From NCBI GenBank assembly GCA_029718625.1, contig CM056380.1:110862302-110926301 (forward strand): a DNA stretch of 64,000 nucleotides, in the 5' to 3' direction. Shown in pieces: positions 34,690-46,420 of the stretch (position 1 is its first letter; every line of letters begins with the position of its first letter). The translations under genes and the position numbers were made by a program. The stretch is from Synaphobranchus kaupii (Eukaryota > Chordata > Actinopteri > Anguilliformes > Synaphobranchidae). The notes under the pieces are model-generated. The model worked only from the letters and a program-made list of their open reading frames with translations, did no database searches and was not told the origin of the DNA.

Positions 34690-35090
34690 AGCCATGATGC
34701 AGTCTGAAGAGGAGCGTCTTCAGTCTGGGTTGGAAGACTGGTAGTGTTTCTGCTGTCCTGGCCACCGTGGGAAGCTCATTCCATCACCGAAGGGCCAGAA
34801 CAGACAGAAGACATGACTGGGAAGAACAGGGACACATTTAGCTGCCTGATAGACGAGCAGCAAGGTTTTGAATTTGATGCAAGTTGATATCAGTAGCCAC
34901 TAGAATGACGTGGCTGAGCCCAGGAAGGTTGTAGATCAAGCAAGCAGAAGCATTCTGGATGAGCTGCAGAGGTCTGATGGCCAAGGCAAGGCGACGAGCG
35001 AGAAGGGAGTTGCGGTAGACCAGACGTGGAGCTGGCATGAGCAAGTGGTGAGGAAGGGCCAAATTATCAGGAGGTTTCTTTGTCCTAAAA
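34690..35090 (-). pseudogene. L2/CR1-like LINE fragment
   Basis: The minus frame at 34838-35062 reads RPLQLIQNASACLIYNLPG followed by SHV, the pattern L-x2-IQNAAARLI-x5-SHV of L2/CR1-type retrotransposon C-terminal regions. Sequence on either side is related but out of frame. A short remnant antisense to plpp4. Confidence 0.7.
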
Positions 35091-35144
35091 ACTCATTTGC
35101 TTACCAGTGAGTGAAAACTGTGCACAAATCCAAACGTTTGCTAT

Positions 35145-35362
35145 ATCGTTATATTAGCATTAGCTACAGACTGAGAGTATATTATTCTCTCAGACGAAGC
35201 ACTATATTAGCATTAGCTACAGACTGAGAGTATATTATTCTCTCAGACGAAGCGCTATATTAGCATTAGCTACAGACTGAGAGTATATTATTCTCTCAGA
35301 CGAAGCGCTATATTAGCATTAGCTACAGACTGAGAGTATATTATTCTCTCAGACGAAGCTGA
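35145..35362. repeat. 53-bp tandem repeat, 4 units, each with a palindrome
   Basis: Units start at about 35152, 35205, 35258 and 35311 and are nearly identical. Each carries CTGAGAG and CTCTCAG around an 8-9 base AT spacer, so each can form a small hairpin. Confidence 0.9.
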
Positions 35363-38300
35363 CAGTAGCTGCACCTCACGGTGGATGAGGTCAGCTGCCT
35401 TTCTCTTTAAAACTCTCCAACCATGGATGAGGAATGCTGGCAAATCAATTAATTTTGCAGTCCAGTATTGAATGTCAGTGCTCACAGCACAGGTGTGTGA
35501 AATGAGGTGTCTCTTCAAGTCTCAGGAAGGAGAGAGTTTTAATCTTCTCCTTTTAGTAAATAAGAGCCTTACTCATATCCCTTGTGAGAGTTTTATAATT
35601 TGTCTTTATTAGGCTAGATGTAGCCTCTCTTAACCACGTTTGGGCGGATGTGCTCAGTCAGCCAGGTTAGGTCACTGTTTCATTTTGGGTGTCTGTGGCC
35701 TGTCTTGATTAGATCTGTGCAGATATGTTCAGTCAGACTCTTGTAAATTGAAGCTTTGAATGGACAGGGTTTATATTCTGTAATGGAGTTGGTAGTATTT
35801 CACATGTTCTTGCTGGCATAGTCTCACAGACAGGGTTGTTTGTGGACGTTAAAGCAGCCCGAGTTGGTGATGTTGCAGTCAGATTCTGACTGGTTTGCAT
35901 GGGAATGGAGATTTTCACGTCAAGTCAGGCTGGTCTGCTTTCTTTTGCAGAACAGATATACGGGAGGCCGCTCCAAGGAACGATGACATTACCGCCGTCT
36001 ATGTGCTTTCCTGTCCCCGTCGCTCACTGCCAAAATCAGACTTTTTACCTCATATTTCCTTTCTTCTGTTAGGGGAGTCAAGCGATCAGCTGGCAGCCAA
36101 AATTATAAAGGGGAACTGTGACTGTCAGGCTGTTCATTATACCCATGGAGAACGTCCTGTACTGTCTATCACTATTATATAAAAACTACTGTGTTTTTAC
36201 ATTTCTTCACCTCTTTATACATCTCTTTACTTAGAAGATGTTTGAAGAGCTTCCCAGGGAGGGAGATAATAGAATTCTTCACAGTTTGATAAATGACAGA
36301 TAACTAGAAGCACCTTTAATACAGGTAGGTTTTATGAAACCATAATTACCCTCTGACTGCCTTCACTGTTAGTCTGATCTCCCATTTCCAAATAATTCAA
36401 CTGATGCTTGACTTTATGTGAATATTAATTGTCACAGCTCAATTACTTGACATGTCTGGTTTCTGTTATAACAGCACAGACAGATTTTGATATTTTAAAA
36501 TGTAGGAGTTGTTCTCAGTGCACAAATCATACAAAAGGCAATGTATGGAGGAAATTCAAACCATGGGGAGAAGGGTATAATAAGCAGTAGAAAATTAACG
36601 CCAGCAAAAAAAAAAAAGAAGAGCTTCACTTCACAGGATGTACCAGCCACGTGCTAATTAGCAGTCGAATAATTATTTCAGAGATCTGTTGATTGAATAG
36701 AAACAAATTGCAATGCTCTGTGAACAGCACAGGGGAGGTACCGTGATTGTAAGGTTCCCTGAGCTAAGACATTACCCCATTTCTGGGAACGTGCCACACA
36801 TAGACTGCACCAGTCCCTGCACCAGTCATTAAAATATAAATAATAAAATGAACAATGCTAGGGCCCATTAAGCACGATGGGCACAATCTGGACCGTCAGT
36901 AAACACAGGCTGCAAGCTCACATTAGCCTGCCCTCTGATCCATGCTGATTGAATGAGAATGATTTCCACCTGGCTCCATTTGGCCAATATCCTGCCGACT
37001 CCATAGCCTCAAATATTAGCGGGGTCCTTAGCTTCTCTGCTGGCAAACGTGGGGATATTGAGAAAAATAGTGATACTGTAGAAAATAAGCATTAAGTATT
37101 GGTCCAAATGAATGCATTTTTTTCCATGTAAAAATTGCTTGCAGAATGCTACAAAAAGACTTCCCTGGGATCCGGTCATTTGGTAAACAAAAATATGCAT
37201 GGCTGGTAATGTGTCATGTTCAGGGCAGATGTTATTTTTTTGTATCGTGCTTTCTTTATGTCAGAAAACATTGCAGCAGCATTTGGTGTAACATCACGGT
37301 CGCAAGGAGGAGTTGTCATCCACAATATGCTCGCAATAAGGTTCCAGTGAACCCTAACTACACTCTGTCATGATTCATACTCGTTCTTATTATGAACCCA
37401 TTGTGAGAATATTATGAAGACTGAAATCACCACCAAGTTACAAAAATGAAATAAAACAGAAGTATAATTGCCTGCAGGCCCACAAGAATGTGCAGTTTTT
37501 CCATAGCTGAAACGAAGCGTAACAAACCCTCTGGTCTTGTTTTCCTACTGCATGAAATATACATCTGTGATGGAGAAGGGTTCAGATGTCTTGGAGGGTC
37601 CGAATCTTAAAGAAACATCATCTCGATCACTGGGTTTACAGTATGATATATAGAATATATAAATAGAATAATATAATTGTGATATTTTTTCTGTTGGTGT
37701 CTTGGTTTTAATTGTATTTCTCATGGCAGACTAACTACTCAATACAATATTTATCTATTAAATTATCTAGAATGTTTGAACACACTTAAATTGCATAGCA
37801 CTAATTATTGGAATGATTTGAGTAAAATAATAGCCTTGGTCACAAATTAGTAATTGCAGATTTAATTAACTCATTACCTGTGCCTTTACTGCAAAATAAA
37901 AGGTATTCACTTAGAAATATGCGTGAAGAATTCATATGAAAAGCCTTCACTGAGGCTCTGTCGCCAGGCAATGCTCAGGGCAATTGCTCAGGGCAAGATT
38001 ATAGACTGCAAACCATAACCAATGTCAAAAGCAATAAAACGTGTTTTAGGTCATTCACAGGATGGTGGCAGTTCCAGGTACAGGCCAGTCATTTAATTAG
38101 CATTTGCTCGTAGCCTTAACTTGCAATTAAGGTATGCCATTTTGACAGCCAACACAGTTTGACGGGCTATTTTTGGATGATTGTTGAAAACCCCAAACCG
38201 CATTTGTGGAGAACGAAAAACAAGATTTAACTGAGAGTAAAAATTGACAGGAAATACCAGTTGAATCCTTGCATGCCACAATGTCTGGTCTGGACTCATG

Positions 38301-38386
38301 TATGTCAGTGTTCATTTAAATGCCTCCGCTACACAGGAAAGTGCACAAAGTGTGACCAAAGGTGCTTGTGTCCCTGTTCTTTGCAG
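35363..38386 (+). other. plpp4: plpp4 intron 6, distal part, no gene or named repeat
   Basis: No supported exon before exon 7. It is comparatively free of recognisable repeats, so parts such as 36700-37050 are candidates for conserved non-coding sequence, untested here. Confidence 0.4.
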
Positions 38387-38586
38387 ATGCCTTAGTCGGG
38401 GGAGTGATCGGCCTGGCCTTCGCCTACATCTGCTATCGTCAGCACTACCCTCCGTTCTTGCACATAGACTGCCACCTGCCTTACGCCAGCCTGGCTGCCA
38501 CGCCCAGCACCGCCCATGACGAACCCCAGCCCACTGACAACGCCACCGGCCTCCCTCTGGAGGGGCTGACGGAAGGGCCCGTATGA
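38387..38586 (+). CDS. plpp4: plpp4 last coding exon (exon 7) with stop codon
   Basis: This coding segment follows TTGCAG (ends 38386) and runs to TGA at 38584-38586. It reads (D)ALVGGVIGLAFAYICYRQHY, the last transmembrane helix, then a hydrophilic tail ending LPLEGLTEGPV. That ending is what I recall as the PLPP4 C-terminus. The paralogue PLPP5 ends differently, so this segment fixes the identity. The middle of the tail (after CHLPYASL) is diverged, as expected for a disordered cytoplasmic end. With exons 4-6 it gives about 186 residues; the usual length is about 270, so roughly 85 residues are encoded upstream of the window. Confidence 0.96.
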
Positions 38587-39165
38587 CTAACACAGACGCC
38601 CGTCACCACCCCCCTCCCCTCGTGGACTACAAGCCACCTGGACTAATAGCACTTAAACATTCCAGTGGACATGACTCCTCATCCTTCTCCTCTCACATCT
38701 TCTTCCTGTTTTATTTCATTTTATTATAATTTTTTTTGTGTGCACGCACAATGCAATTGGGGTGGGCAAGGGTGGGCACACACACACACACACACACACA
38801 GATTCAACAAGAATATCACAACATTCGCAACATAAGCAAGAAATGAAACTTATATACAGTATCTGCACTCTGCAGATGATTATGAGATTATATAGATTTT
38901 GAAGGCCTTTTGTCTCAACACTCCCGTTAGCATGATGGTAACATTCCAAATATTTAACAGAAAAAAAAGAACACACCACAGAAAAGAACACAAAATATTC
39001 AGCCAGATATTCCAACACAGTTGCTGAGTTCTGTATTCTGTTTTGCCCTTGACTTCTTGTAGAGAAAATGAATGGATCGAGTACCCTACACGCGCAGTAA
39101 ACGTTGTGTGGCAAATTGCTTTTATAAATCATTCATGCTGAAATAAATCCAAAAGTATATTATGA
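38587..39165 (+). other. plpp4: Probable plpp4 3' UTR with first AATAAA signal
   Basis: After the stop codon the first AATAAA on the + strand that I found is at 39142-39147. A 3' UTR of roughly 580 bases is therefore possible. It contains a (CA)n tract at 38777-38800. Later AATAAA signals exist, so a longer UTR is not excluded. Confidence 0.4.
38777..38800. repeat. (CA)n microsatellite in the plpp4 3' UTR region
   Basis: Twelve CA units about 190 bases after the stop codon. Confidence 0.95.
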
Positions 39166-39302
39166 CACTGTCGATACTCTGACCTCTAACTCATCATCCT
39201 GAGGCCATTTATTCCAAACAAAACCATGCTCTGGATCAGCGTGTCCAAGAAGATAAAGTTAGGATCCTCCCACCCCCTGCCAGCCTCTACTCGCAACCAC
39301 CA

Positions 39303-39330
<28 letters not shown>
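39303..39330. repeat. Poly-C run of 28 bases
   Basis: Uninterrupted C homopolymer, followed by TCCCCCGCCC. Its length may be uncertain in the assembly. Confidence 0.95.
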
Positions 39331-39333
<3 letters not shown>

Positions 39334-39339
39334 CCCGCC

Positions 39340-42300
39340 CAATCTCACTTTGGAAAGTTACTGTACCGGTTGTCCGTAGCAACACAATGATAAATATAGA
39401 CCTGATTTAGCCTTCAGAGGATCTCTGTGCTGTGGCAAGAGTCACTGCCCTTCCCGACCCACACACATTTTCACACTTCCACATTTTCTTTACTGCTCTC
39501 TTTCCCACTTTGTCTTAGATGCTATCTGTGACATTTCCTCCGCAAAAGCCGACCTTAAATTTAAACGCAGATTAGAGGTTATGGAGAAGAATGAATGATG
39601 AATGATAGATTCATGCAGTCTGGACGAGACAACACTTTCACTCTGAACCTGAATGAATCTTCATTAGGTGAGAGGCCAAACAAAAATTAAGCGGCCTAAA
39701 TCAGTCGTGGCAAAGGAGGCTCACTTTAAACTGGTGTTTCTTTTCTCTGAAAAGAAACACAATGTGGTGGTGTTGGAAATAGACACTTCAAAAAGGTCAA
39801 ATCTTGCATGAATAGTGCTATTTAAACGTTACCATCCCATTGTAGCTTAATTTTGTTCAAAAGGTGGCAAGCCCACGTCAGTTTGCCTCTTTAATAAATG
39901 CAGACACTGAAGACAGCAATTTATAGATGATGGATAAAATATTTAATCCAGAAGGGAATTCAGTTCGTGGGACACAACTAGTTTAGGACACAATTTGTCT
40001 AAATTATTAGCACATCATTTAATATAGGGGATTTGTCAGCCTACTGCAGTACGTAGCAGTGTGCCTTGAAAGGCCTTTAAGGATTTCATTTAAAATCCAT
40101 GAATTGTGATGCCATTTGGACAATGTTGTGAGATCATTATGCTTTCACCTGGCTCTACCTGCCCACTGACCTCAGATCAATGAATGCCTTCAGGATGGGC
40201 TTTTCCAGAAGCCTGCCCCCTCACAAAATGTCCCTCACTATAACTCCCTGTGTACCTAAAGACTGCACAGGTAGAACAACACCAATCTATCACATGGAAA
40301 GGTTAGAATGTAGTTCTCACTTTCTGTGAAGGAAACATAATTGTGTAAGCGGGTAAATGTAAAAGCTCACCTATGCACCTTATATTTAATAACAATCAAG
40401 GGCACTATTCTGCAATATATCTCAGTTCACTTCACACAGAGAGGAGTATGGTTTCTGAGCGCTCATCATATTGTAACTCGAACAGATTTTTGTTAATTGT
40501 TGACATCACTAATCACACACAAACCAGATTTCAACAACCAGCTGTTCATTGTTTACGAACCGGCCACTTTTTTTTGTGGAAGAGTTTTCAAACATCGTAG
40601 GGCTTCTGGTGCAAAGATAAACTGATATTTGGATTTGAAATAAGAGCATGAGCTTTGTAGAAATAACCTTCACTCCCATGGTAGATGAATTGCTAAACAC
40701 TTGAAAACTGATTTTCTTTATGAGAATTCAGAGGCATTCTGCACTCTGGTGATTCATGTTCTGACAACATCACTGCAATGTTGAAATAACACAACAATCA
40801 AGATTCAATCCAGCCACCCCCTCCCACCAATCATAAGTAGAGTTCTCTAACTGCAGTCATCTCCTGCAGACTGAAATGATGTATTGAAATGATAACGTTA
40901 CAGCGACGTTTCTGGAATGTGTTTGTGGCAGCTTGAGTCGCATTCAAGTCCTGCTATGTGAAACATTATTAAAAAAACATCAACATCAGTACACAATCAC
41001 ATTTTACTTGTTCGGAGGAGTTCGCTTAAAATGAGTGAGTCTTTGGGGGGGAAAAAACTAAAACAAAACCAATGTTTAACTGTCATCCATAAAAAAAGAA
41101 AAGAAGAATATTTCTGATATCATAATCGTATCATTGACCATGGCATGCCAGTACCATTTGTGGAAAAAAAGAGGCTATTTTATATAGAAAAGCATGTCTG
41201 ACTGTGAGAACACTTAAAACGGTGCGTTGCTGTTTATATATGTACATATAAAGTTGAAATGCAACCATGTCAATATTGTGTATGTATGAAGAAATCAGAA
41301 GGAGATTTTTGCACTTCAGCCAGTGTATAGGATAAAACGGTGCTTTATCTTTTTGGAAAGGGACGAAGAAAAAGACATTGCTGCCATGTGGGATCACTGT
41401 GTACAATCCCGGAGTTATGACACCTTTGATATGGGGCTGTGTGGAAAACACACAAAATCTGCAGACATTGTTTACAAATAATAAATTAACAAATTACTCT
41501 ATGACAATGTGACTTTTTGTCACATTGTATGGCAAAGTATTTATGACAAAGTATTTGATGTATGATTGAAACTATTAACTATTAAAAAAAGGTTAAACTT
41601 CTATCTGGCAGCTATTTCTTTTCTTGCTTTTCTGTGCCTACATAATTTAGTATTTGATGTTTATTTAAATTACCATGATCTGGATTAAAAATCTCCTCAG
41701 TTATCTGCTGTAAGACTTTTGTGAAATACATGTTTGTGCTAATAAGTTCAATTAAATATTAGGAGGAAACTAAATGTTAAATGCCCTGGAAATAAAACAA
41801 AATCATACTGTAAAATGATCAATTAAAACACCTATTAATATTTGTCACTTTTGATTAATGCTTGTATTGCTAATTATGTCCTTTTACAGTTACAAAACTA
41901 TGTCAAAAGTAATACCACGGGCCCTATACTGTTGACAACGGTAGCACAAATGCACCTGAGGGCTTGTTGAATTTCTAATTTTGCCCTGCACAAGTGGAAT
42001 ACATTTAGCCTCTTCCCGGATTGGAAATATGGTCTGCAATAAAAGGTTTTGCATTTGTGACTGTTTGGTGGATGTTGAGGGAGAGACTGTCTCTACACAC
42101 ATCAAATCGTGTAAGATATGTGTTTGTGAAATAAATATATACTGTATGTACAGTAGAGCATCTAAGATATGAAACCATAGGCAATGAATTTTGTTTGGAA
42201 ATTAAATGTTTCTATGGTAACTTACTTGAATTAAAAATATTCCATTGTTTTTCATTGGAATTGAAAAAAGGAATTGTTTCATTGGAATTGTTACTTATGT

Positions 42301-42610
42301 TACTTCTAACTTATTTTTCAAGAAGGCCACTCTCATTTAGTAGCTGTAAACCTTACTTTAAATTAACCGATAATGAAACAAGCAGTAATGGGCCACCCAA
42401 TGCAATGTTTGGAATGTTCTTCCAACATCAGCGTGCCGAACATACATCTCCTTTTCCGTGACCTGGTATCTTTGGCTTTGCTTTGTTTCCAAACTATTTG
42501 GTTTTATTCTGATCTTTCTTTACATCAGAAAGCAGTAAGGAATTTCATCGTAGTGCCCAGTGCTAAGGTACCTAACAGGATTATACAGTGATGTGCTCAA
42601 ATGCTCTCAA
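39340..42610. other. Intergenic sequence downstream of plpp4, nothing recognised
   Basis: No exon with splice sites and known protein similarity, and no named repeat. Confidence 0.4.
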
Positions 42611-42624
42611 TAGAAAAAAAACAC

Positions 42625-42690
42625 AAATACAATACAATAGCCTACTTTATTGATCCCCAAATGCAGGGTTCAAATTGTAAGATGTTAACA
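42625..42690. mobile_element. Possible LINE/SINE 3' end
   Basis: CCTACTTTATTGATCCCCAA followed by ATGCAGGGTTCAAATTG resembles the common fish TTTATTGATCCCC-GGGAAATTCAAATTG retroposon end. Only about 60 bases match, so the call is weak. Confidence 0.4.
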
Positions 42691-42711
42691 AGAGGGATAT
42701 GCTGTTTGTTA

Positions 42712-42728
42712 GGGGGGGGGGGGGGGGG
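42712..42728. repeat. Poly-G run of 17 bases
   Basis: Uninterrupted G homopolymer. Confidence 0.95.
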
Positions 42729-43164
42729 TCTTAAACTAAAATGTGTACGCGATTGCTATAGGTACAGTACTACACATTTGCCGCAGGCATGGCACACACA
42801 ATCCACTCTTACCGTTCCTTTTCATTCATTATAAAGCGCTTTAATCCATATAACAACACTTGTCCTTTAGGACAAACAAAAGCCACGTTTATTCATGAAA
42901 AAAAGAGGCAAAAACACCTTAGAGTTATGCGTAAGCATATTACTGACGTTTTTGTTCCCCGTATCATTCAGTGTGTTTGTTATTAGGAAACATTCAATGC
43001 TTAACGTTAACCCATGTCCTCTCGAAAATATAGCCTATGTAATATGTCACGTTTAAACTATAATTATAATTATATTCATACAGTTGAATGCATCCAGCAA
43101 ATAACTCCGGTTCATACAGTTGAATACATCCGGCAAAAAATTAATTATAAAAATTGTTGGCTCT

Positions 43165-43400
43165 ACAATGAGGTCGTAAACCCCCACCCTCTAGGGGGGT
43201 CCGGGGGCATGCACCCGCGGGACAAATCTTTGTAAATTTGAACAGTTAAATGCATCAATCTGGTGCACTTTGAGAGGGAAAATTAAAACGCTAGTTCCGT
43301 GAAGAATTGTGTGCTCTTATAAACAATCCAAAAACCCATTCAACTTGGTAAGATGCTTGATCCTACACTTGAGCCATTAAATAAATTACATAAAATGCTG
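43165..43400. mobile_element. hAT-related fragment, same family as the left part of the 48.2-kb hAT
   Basis: AGGGGGGTCCGGGGGCATGC, AAATGCATCAATCTGGTGCA and CTTTGAGAG followed by AATTAA match 48216-48370 in the same order. The ends of this copy are not clear; it may extend towards 44560. Confidence 0.6.
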
Positions 43401-45045
43401 TCACGTTTGTTGTACTGGTTTATTTAAAGTGTTTGGAATCACAGTCCAGTGTTGCAGTAAAAATATATGACACTGCATGCTACGTCAGCTTTTAGAGATC
43501 ACATTCAACTTCACAGTCGGGATACAGCTTTCTAACTTGATGCTGGAAATAATGTTTTAAACCATTGTAACCACATTCACATTGATGTAGGCTATAGCAA
43601 ATAGAGAATTAGCCTACTGCAAATGATGTTCTCTCCTCAAAATGCGTTCTGGACCGAATGGCTTAGCTCAAGAGACGCTGCAAAGCAGTAGCGATTTGGC
43701 CAGATTTCATTTTAAGCTTTCTCAGAATCTATCTAGGCTACATATAAAATAAGTCAATATTATTTTATTTCCAAATGTTATTATACATCCAAAGATATTG
43801 TAAGATGGCTGTAGCTATATTCCCTCAAAAACTTCTCCAAACAGGATATTATTATCAACTCCTATCATTATTCCTCTGTGCCCCCCTCAGTTTTTTACAT
43901 TTCAGCCATAATTTGATGGCATATGATTTTGTCCTGCGCTAATAACGAGCAGAAGTGGAAACCGCGGCAATTAAAACTGTATGCTTGAGAAAGAATAATG
44001 CCATTTAGCTTACATCTATTTATGTGAATTGGCTGTCTTTTACCGATGCAATTCATGTCATAGGCCTACAAACACATTCACACACCGCGCACATGGCACG
44101 GCGGCCAAAAAAACCACTCACGGCCAACTTTGCATGCCTGTATATGACCAATCAATATATGACCAAGCCACAAATTAATAGAATAGAATATGAAAATAAT
44201 AACTGTCCTACCTACCATCTCTCTCTCAACAAGGCAGTTGTACCAGTGCTACAATTCTTCCCAGCGTATCATTTTTCCCACTTCCAGGTCTGTTGCTTGA
44301 CTGTAGCTACGTCTCGCTAGCTACTAGCACCATAGCACTGAACTGATCATTTTCAATGTATTTGTTCATTTGGCCTGTAAATAAACATTATTAGCGAGTT
44401 CTACACTCGCACAACAAAAAGTGTTATCTGATTGGACATTGTTCAACTTCCCGCTCGTAGTTGAGCAGTGATTGGTTATTTGTCCTGTTCGAGTGACGGA
44501 CCCAGAAGTATCAGGGAAAAACTATACGCTGGGGAAGAATTCTAGCCTACGCTACACCGGCCCAAAACAGTAGAAAATCAGACCAGAGCACTTCTGGCAT
44601 TTGCCAGAACTGCCAGATGGCCAGTCCGGGCCTGGGTGGAGCTAAGGACCGAGGAAAGGCCACAAGGAAATGATGCAAGGAGTGAAAATAAGTGATTGGA
44701 CTGAACCCAATGCGTTTCATTTTACAGAATTTCATATCTTAACTAGGGGGACAATTTTCCCAATTTCCCTTAACAAGGGGAGCAGAGCGGCGATCCACCG
44801 CATTCAAACGACAATTCGAACACTGCCAAAATGGCAGTCATGTACATACATAACTGAAATACATGAGTATTTACAATTAAAATAAATTGACACAGAAATA
44901 AGATGACCAGGTGACCTAAAAATGACCATTAAAAAATCAACAAATACTCACACAGACAGGAATTATATCATAATAAAACACAAAGGATCCAATATTTTGA
45001 AATGAGTACAATGGTAATGAGAGTTATACTTCATTAATGAGTGTG
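43401..45045. other. Intergenic, possibly old transposon sequence
   Basis: Short blocks such as TAGCCTACGCTAC at about 44540 resemble hAT termini, but I cannot define an element. No gene recognised. Confidence 0.3.
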
Positions 45046-45216
45046 CAAATTAATATAATTGGGGATTTCTGTATATATTTTTGTACGTGCACGAGGGATT
45101 GTGAGTTTGTGGGAGGTTCTGGTAGTCCTTGTGTGTTCTCTGTATGGGGGTAACCAATATCTGAATGGGGATGCGATGTGAGGAGTGATTTAGCAAAGAC
45201 TGTGGCATCGTTGACT

Positions 45217-45235
45217 GGGGGGGGGGGGGGGGGGG
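45217..45235. repeat. Poly-G run of 19 bases
   Basis: Homopolymer inside the LINE remnant. Confidence 0.95.
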
Positions 45236-45539
45236 TAAGAGGGCTTGCAGAGCATCGTTGTAGCTGGTGAAGGACCGTCCCAGGATGGTCCTACAGGCTC
45301 GTTTTTGCACTCAACTCGTTTGATTATCTGTGAGCTGTGCCACACAGGGGCAGCATATTCCAGCACCAGACGAATATAACCAGTGTTATGAAGTCCTCAT
45401 GGGGCACCCCTGCTCTGTTCAGCTTTCAGAGGAGGAAGAGTTTGTAGTTGGCTGAGGCATACCTGGATTATGGACCGGGCCAGTGCGGTGCGTGGCCCAA
45501 GACTTCCGAAGGAAGTTCAACGCCAGGGCCCTCAGTGCA

Positions 45540-46045
45540 CACAGCGCAAGCTGACCACTAGGCCCCTGGGTGCTTATAGCGTGAGCTAACCACTAGGGCC
45601 CCCCAGACCCCTCAGCGCTTACAATGTGAGGGCCCCCAGACCCTTCAGTGCTTACAATGTGAGGGCCCCCAGACCCCTCAGTGCTTACAATGTGAGGGCC
45701 CCCCAGACCCTTCAGTGCTTACAATGTGAGGGCCCCCAGACCCCTCAGTGCTTACAATGTGAGGGCCCCCAGACCCTTCAGTGCTTACAATGTGAGGGCC
45801 CCCAGACCCCTCAGTGCTTACAATGTGAGGGCCCCCAGACCCCTCAGTGCTTACAATGTGAGGGCCCCCAGACCCTTCAGTGCTTACAATGTGAGGGCCC
45901 CCCAGACCCCCTTGGTATTTAAAGAGTGAGCTGACCACTAGGGCCCCTCGGCACCTACACTGTGAGGGTCCCTGGGCCCCTCCTCGCTTAAAGCATGAGC
46001 AGACCACTAGGGCCCCCGGGCCCCGCAGCGCTTACAATGTCAGGC
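45540..46045. repeat. 33-bp GC-rich minisatellite
   Basis: The unit contains GCTTACAATGTGAGGGCCCC and CAGACCCCTCAGT. The clean core runs about 45610-45910, with degenerate units on both sides. Because 33 is divisible by three, several frames stay open on both strands (RAPRPFSAYNV-type repeats); these are not genes. Confidence 0.93.
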
Positions 46046-46420
46046 CCAGGTCCAGGTTCGCCGAAATAGCTATCCTCTTTGACCCACGTTGCCACATAGC
46101 TGTCAGCTATTTTTACAAGTTGGGGTGTTAATGATATGGGCCGTAGTTGTTTAAGTGACACGGGTCGAGTTTTAGGGATGGGGACCACAGTGGCCTCTTT
46201 CCACTGATGGGGGAATATAAAAATGTCACTGATTGGCTCACTTAATTCACAGGTAAAGTATTTTTTTGTGCCACACCATCTGGGCCAGGAGCTTTGTGAA
46301 TTTTAATGCAATTCAGTTTATTGTACACTTCCCGGGCTTTAATCTCAGGTAGGGTTTGGGAGGTTGGTAGAACAGCAGGGAGGCGGATCAAGTGGTGGGA
46401 GTGACTGACTCACACGTGGG

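Larger units (their letters stand above)
45046..46420 (-). pseudogene. Non-LTR retrotransposon remnant (RT segment and C-terminal segment) interrupted by a minisatellite
   Basis: On the minus strand, KIHKAPGPDGV (about 46290-46320) and VPIPKTRPVSLKQLRPISLT (46127-46188) are RT finger motifs. Much further on, QKRACRTILGRSFTSYNDAL (about 45250-45310) is the typical LINE C-terminal motif, preceded by a degraded LEYAAPVWH-like stretch. Most of the RT palm is missing and is replaced by the 33-bp repeats at 45.6-46.0 kb. This family is distinct from the 28-32 kb element. Confidence 0.75.

Noticed and set aside
35145..35362. CRISPR-like array (repeats with palindromes)
   Set aside because: Units are contiguous with no variable spacers, and this is a vertebrate intron.
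38312..38593. 93-codon minus-strand ORF
   Set aside because: Antisense shadow of plpp4 exon 7.
45626..46007. Repetitive proline-rich protein genes on both strands
   Set aside because: The frames exist only because the 33-bp minisatellite unit is a multiple of three. No splice sites, start context or domain.
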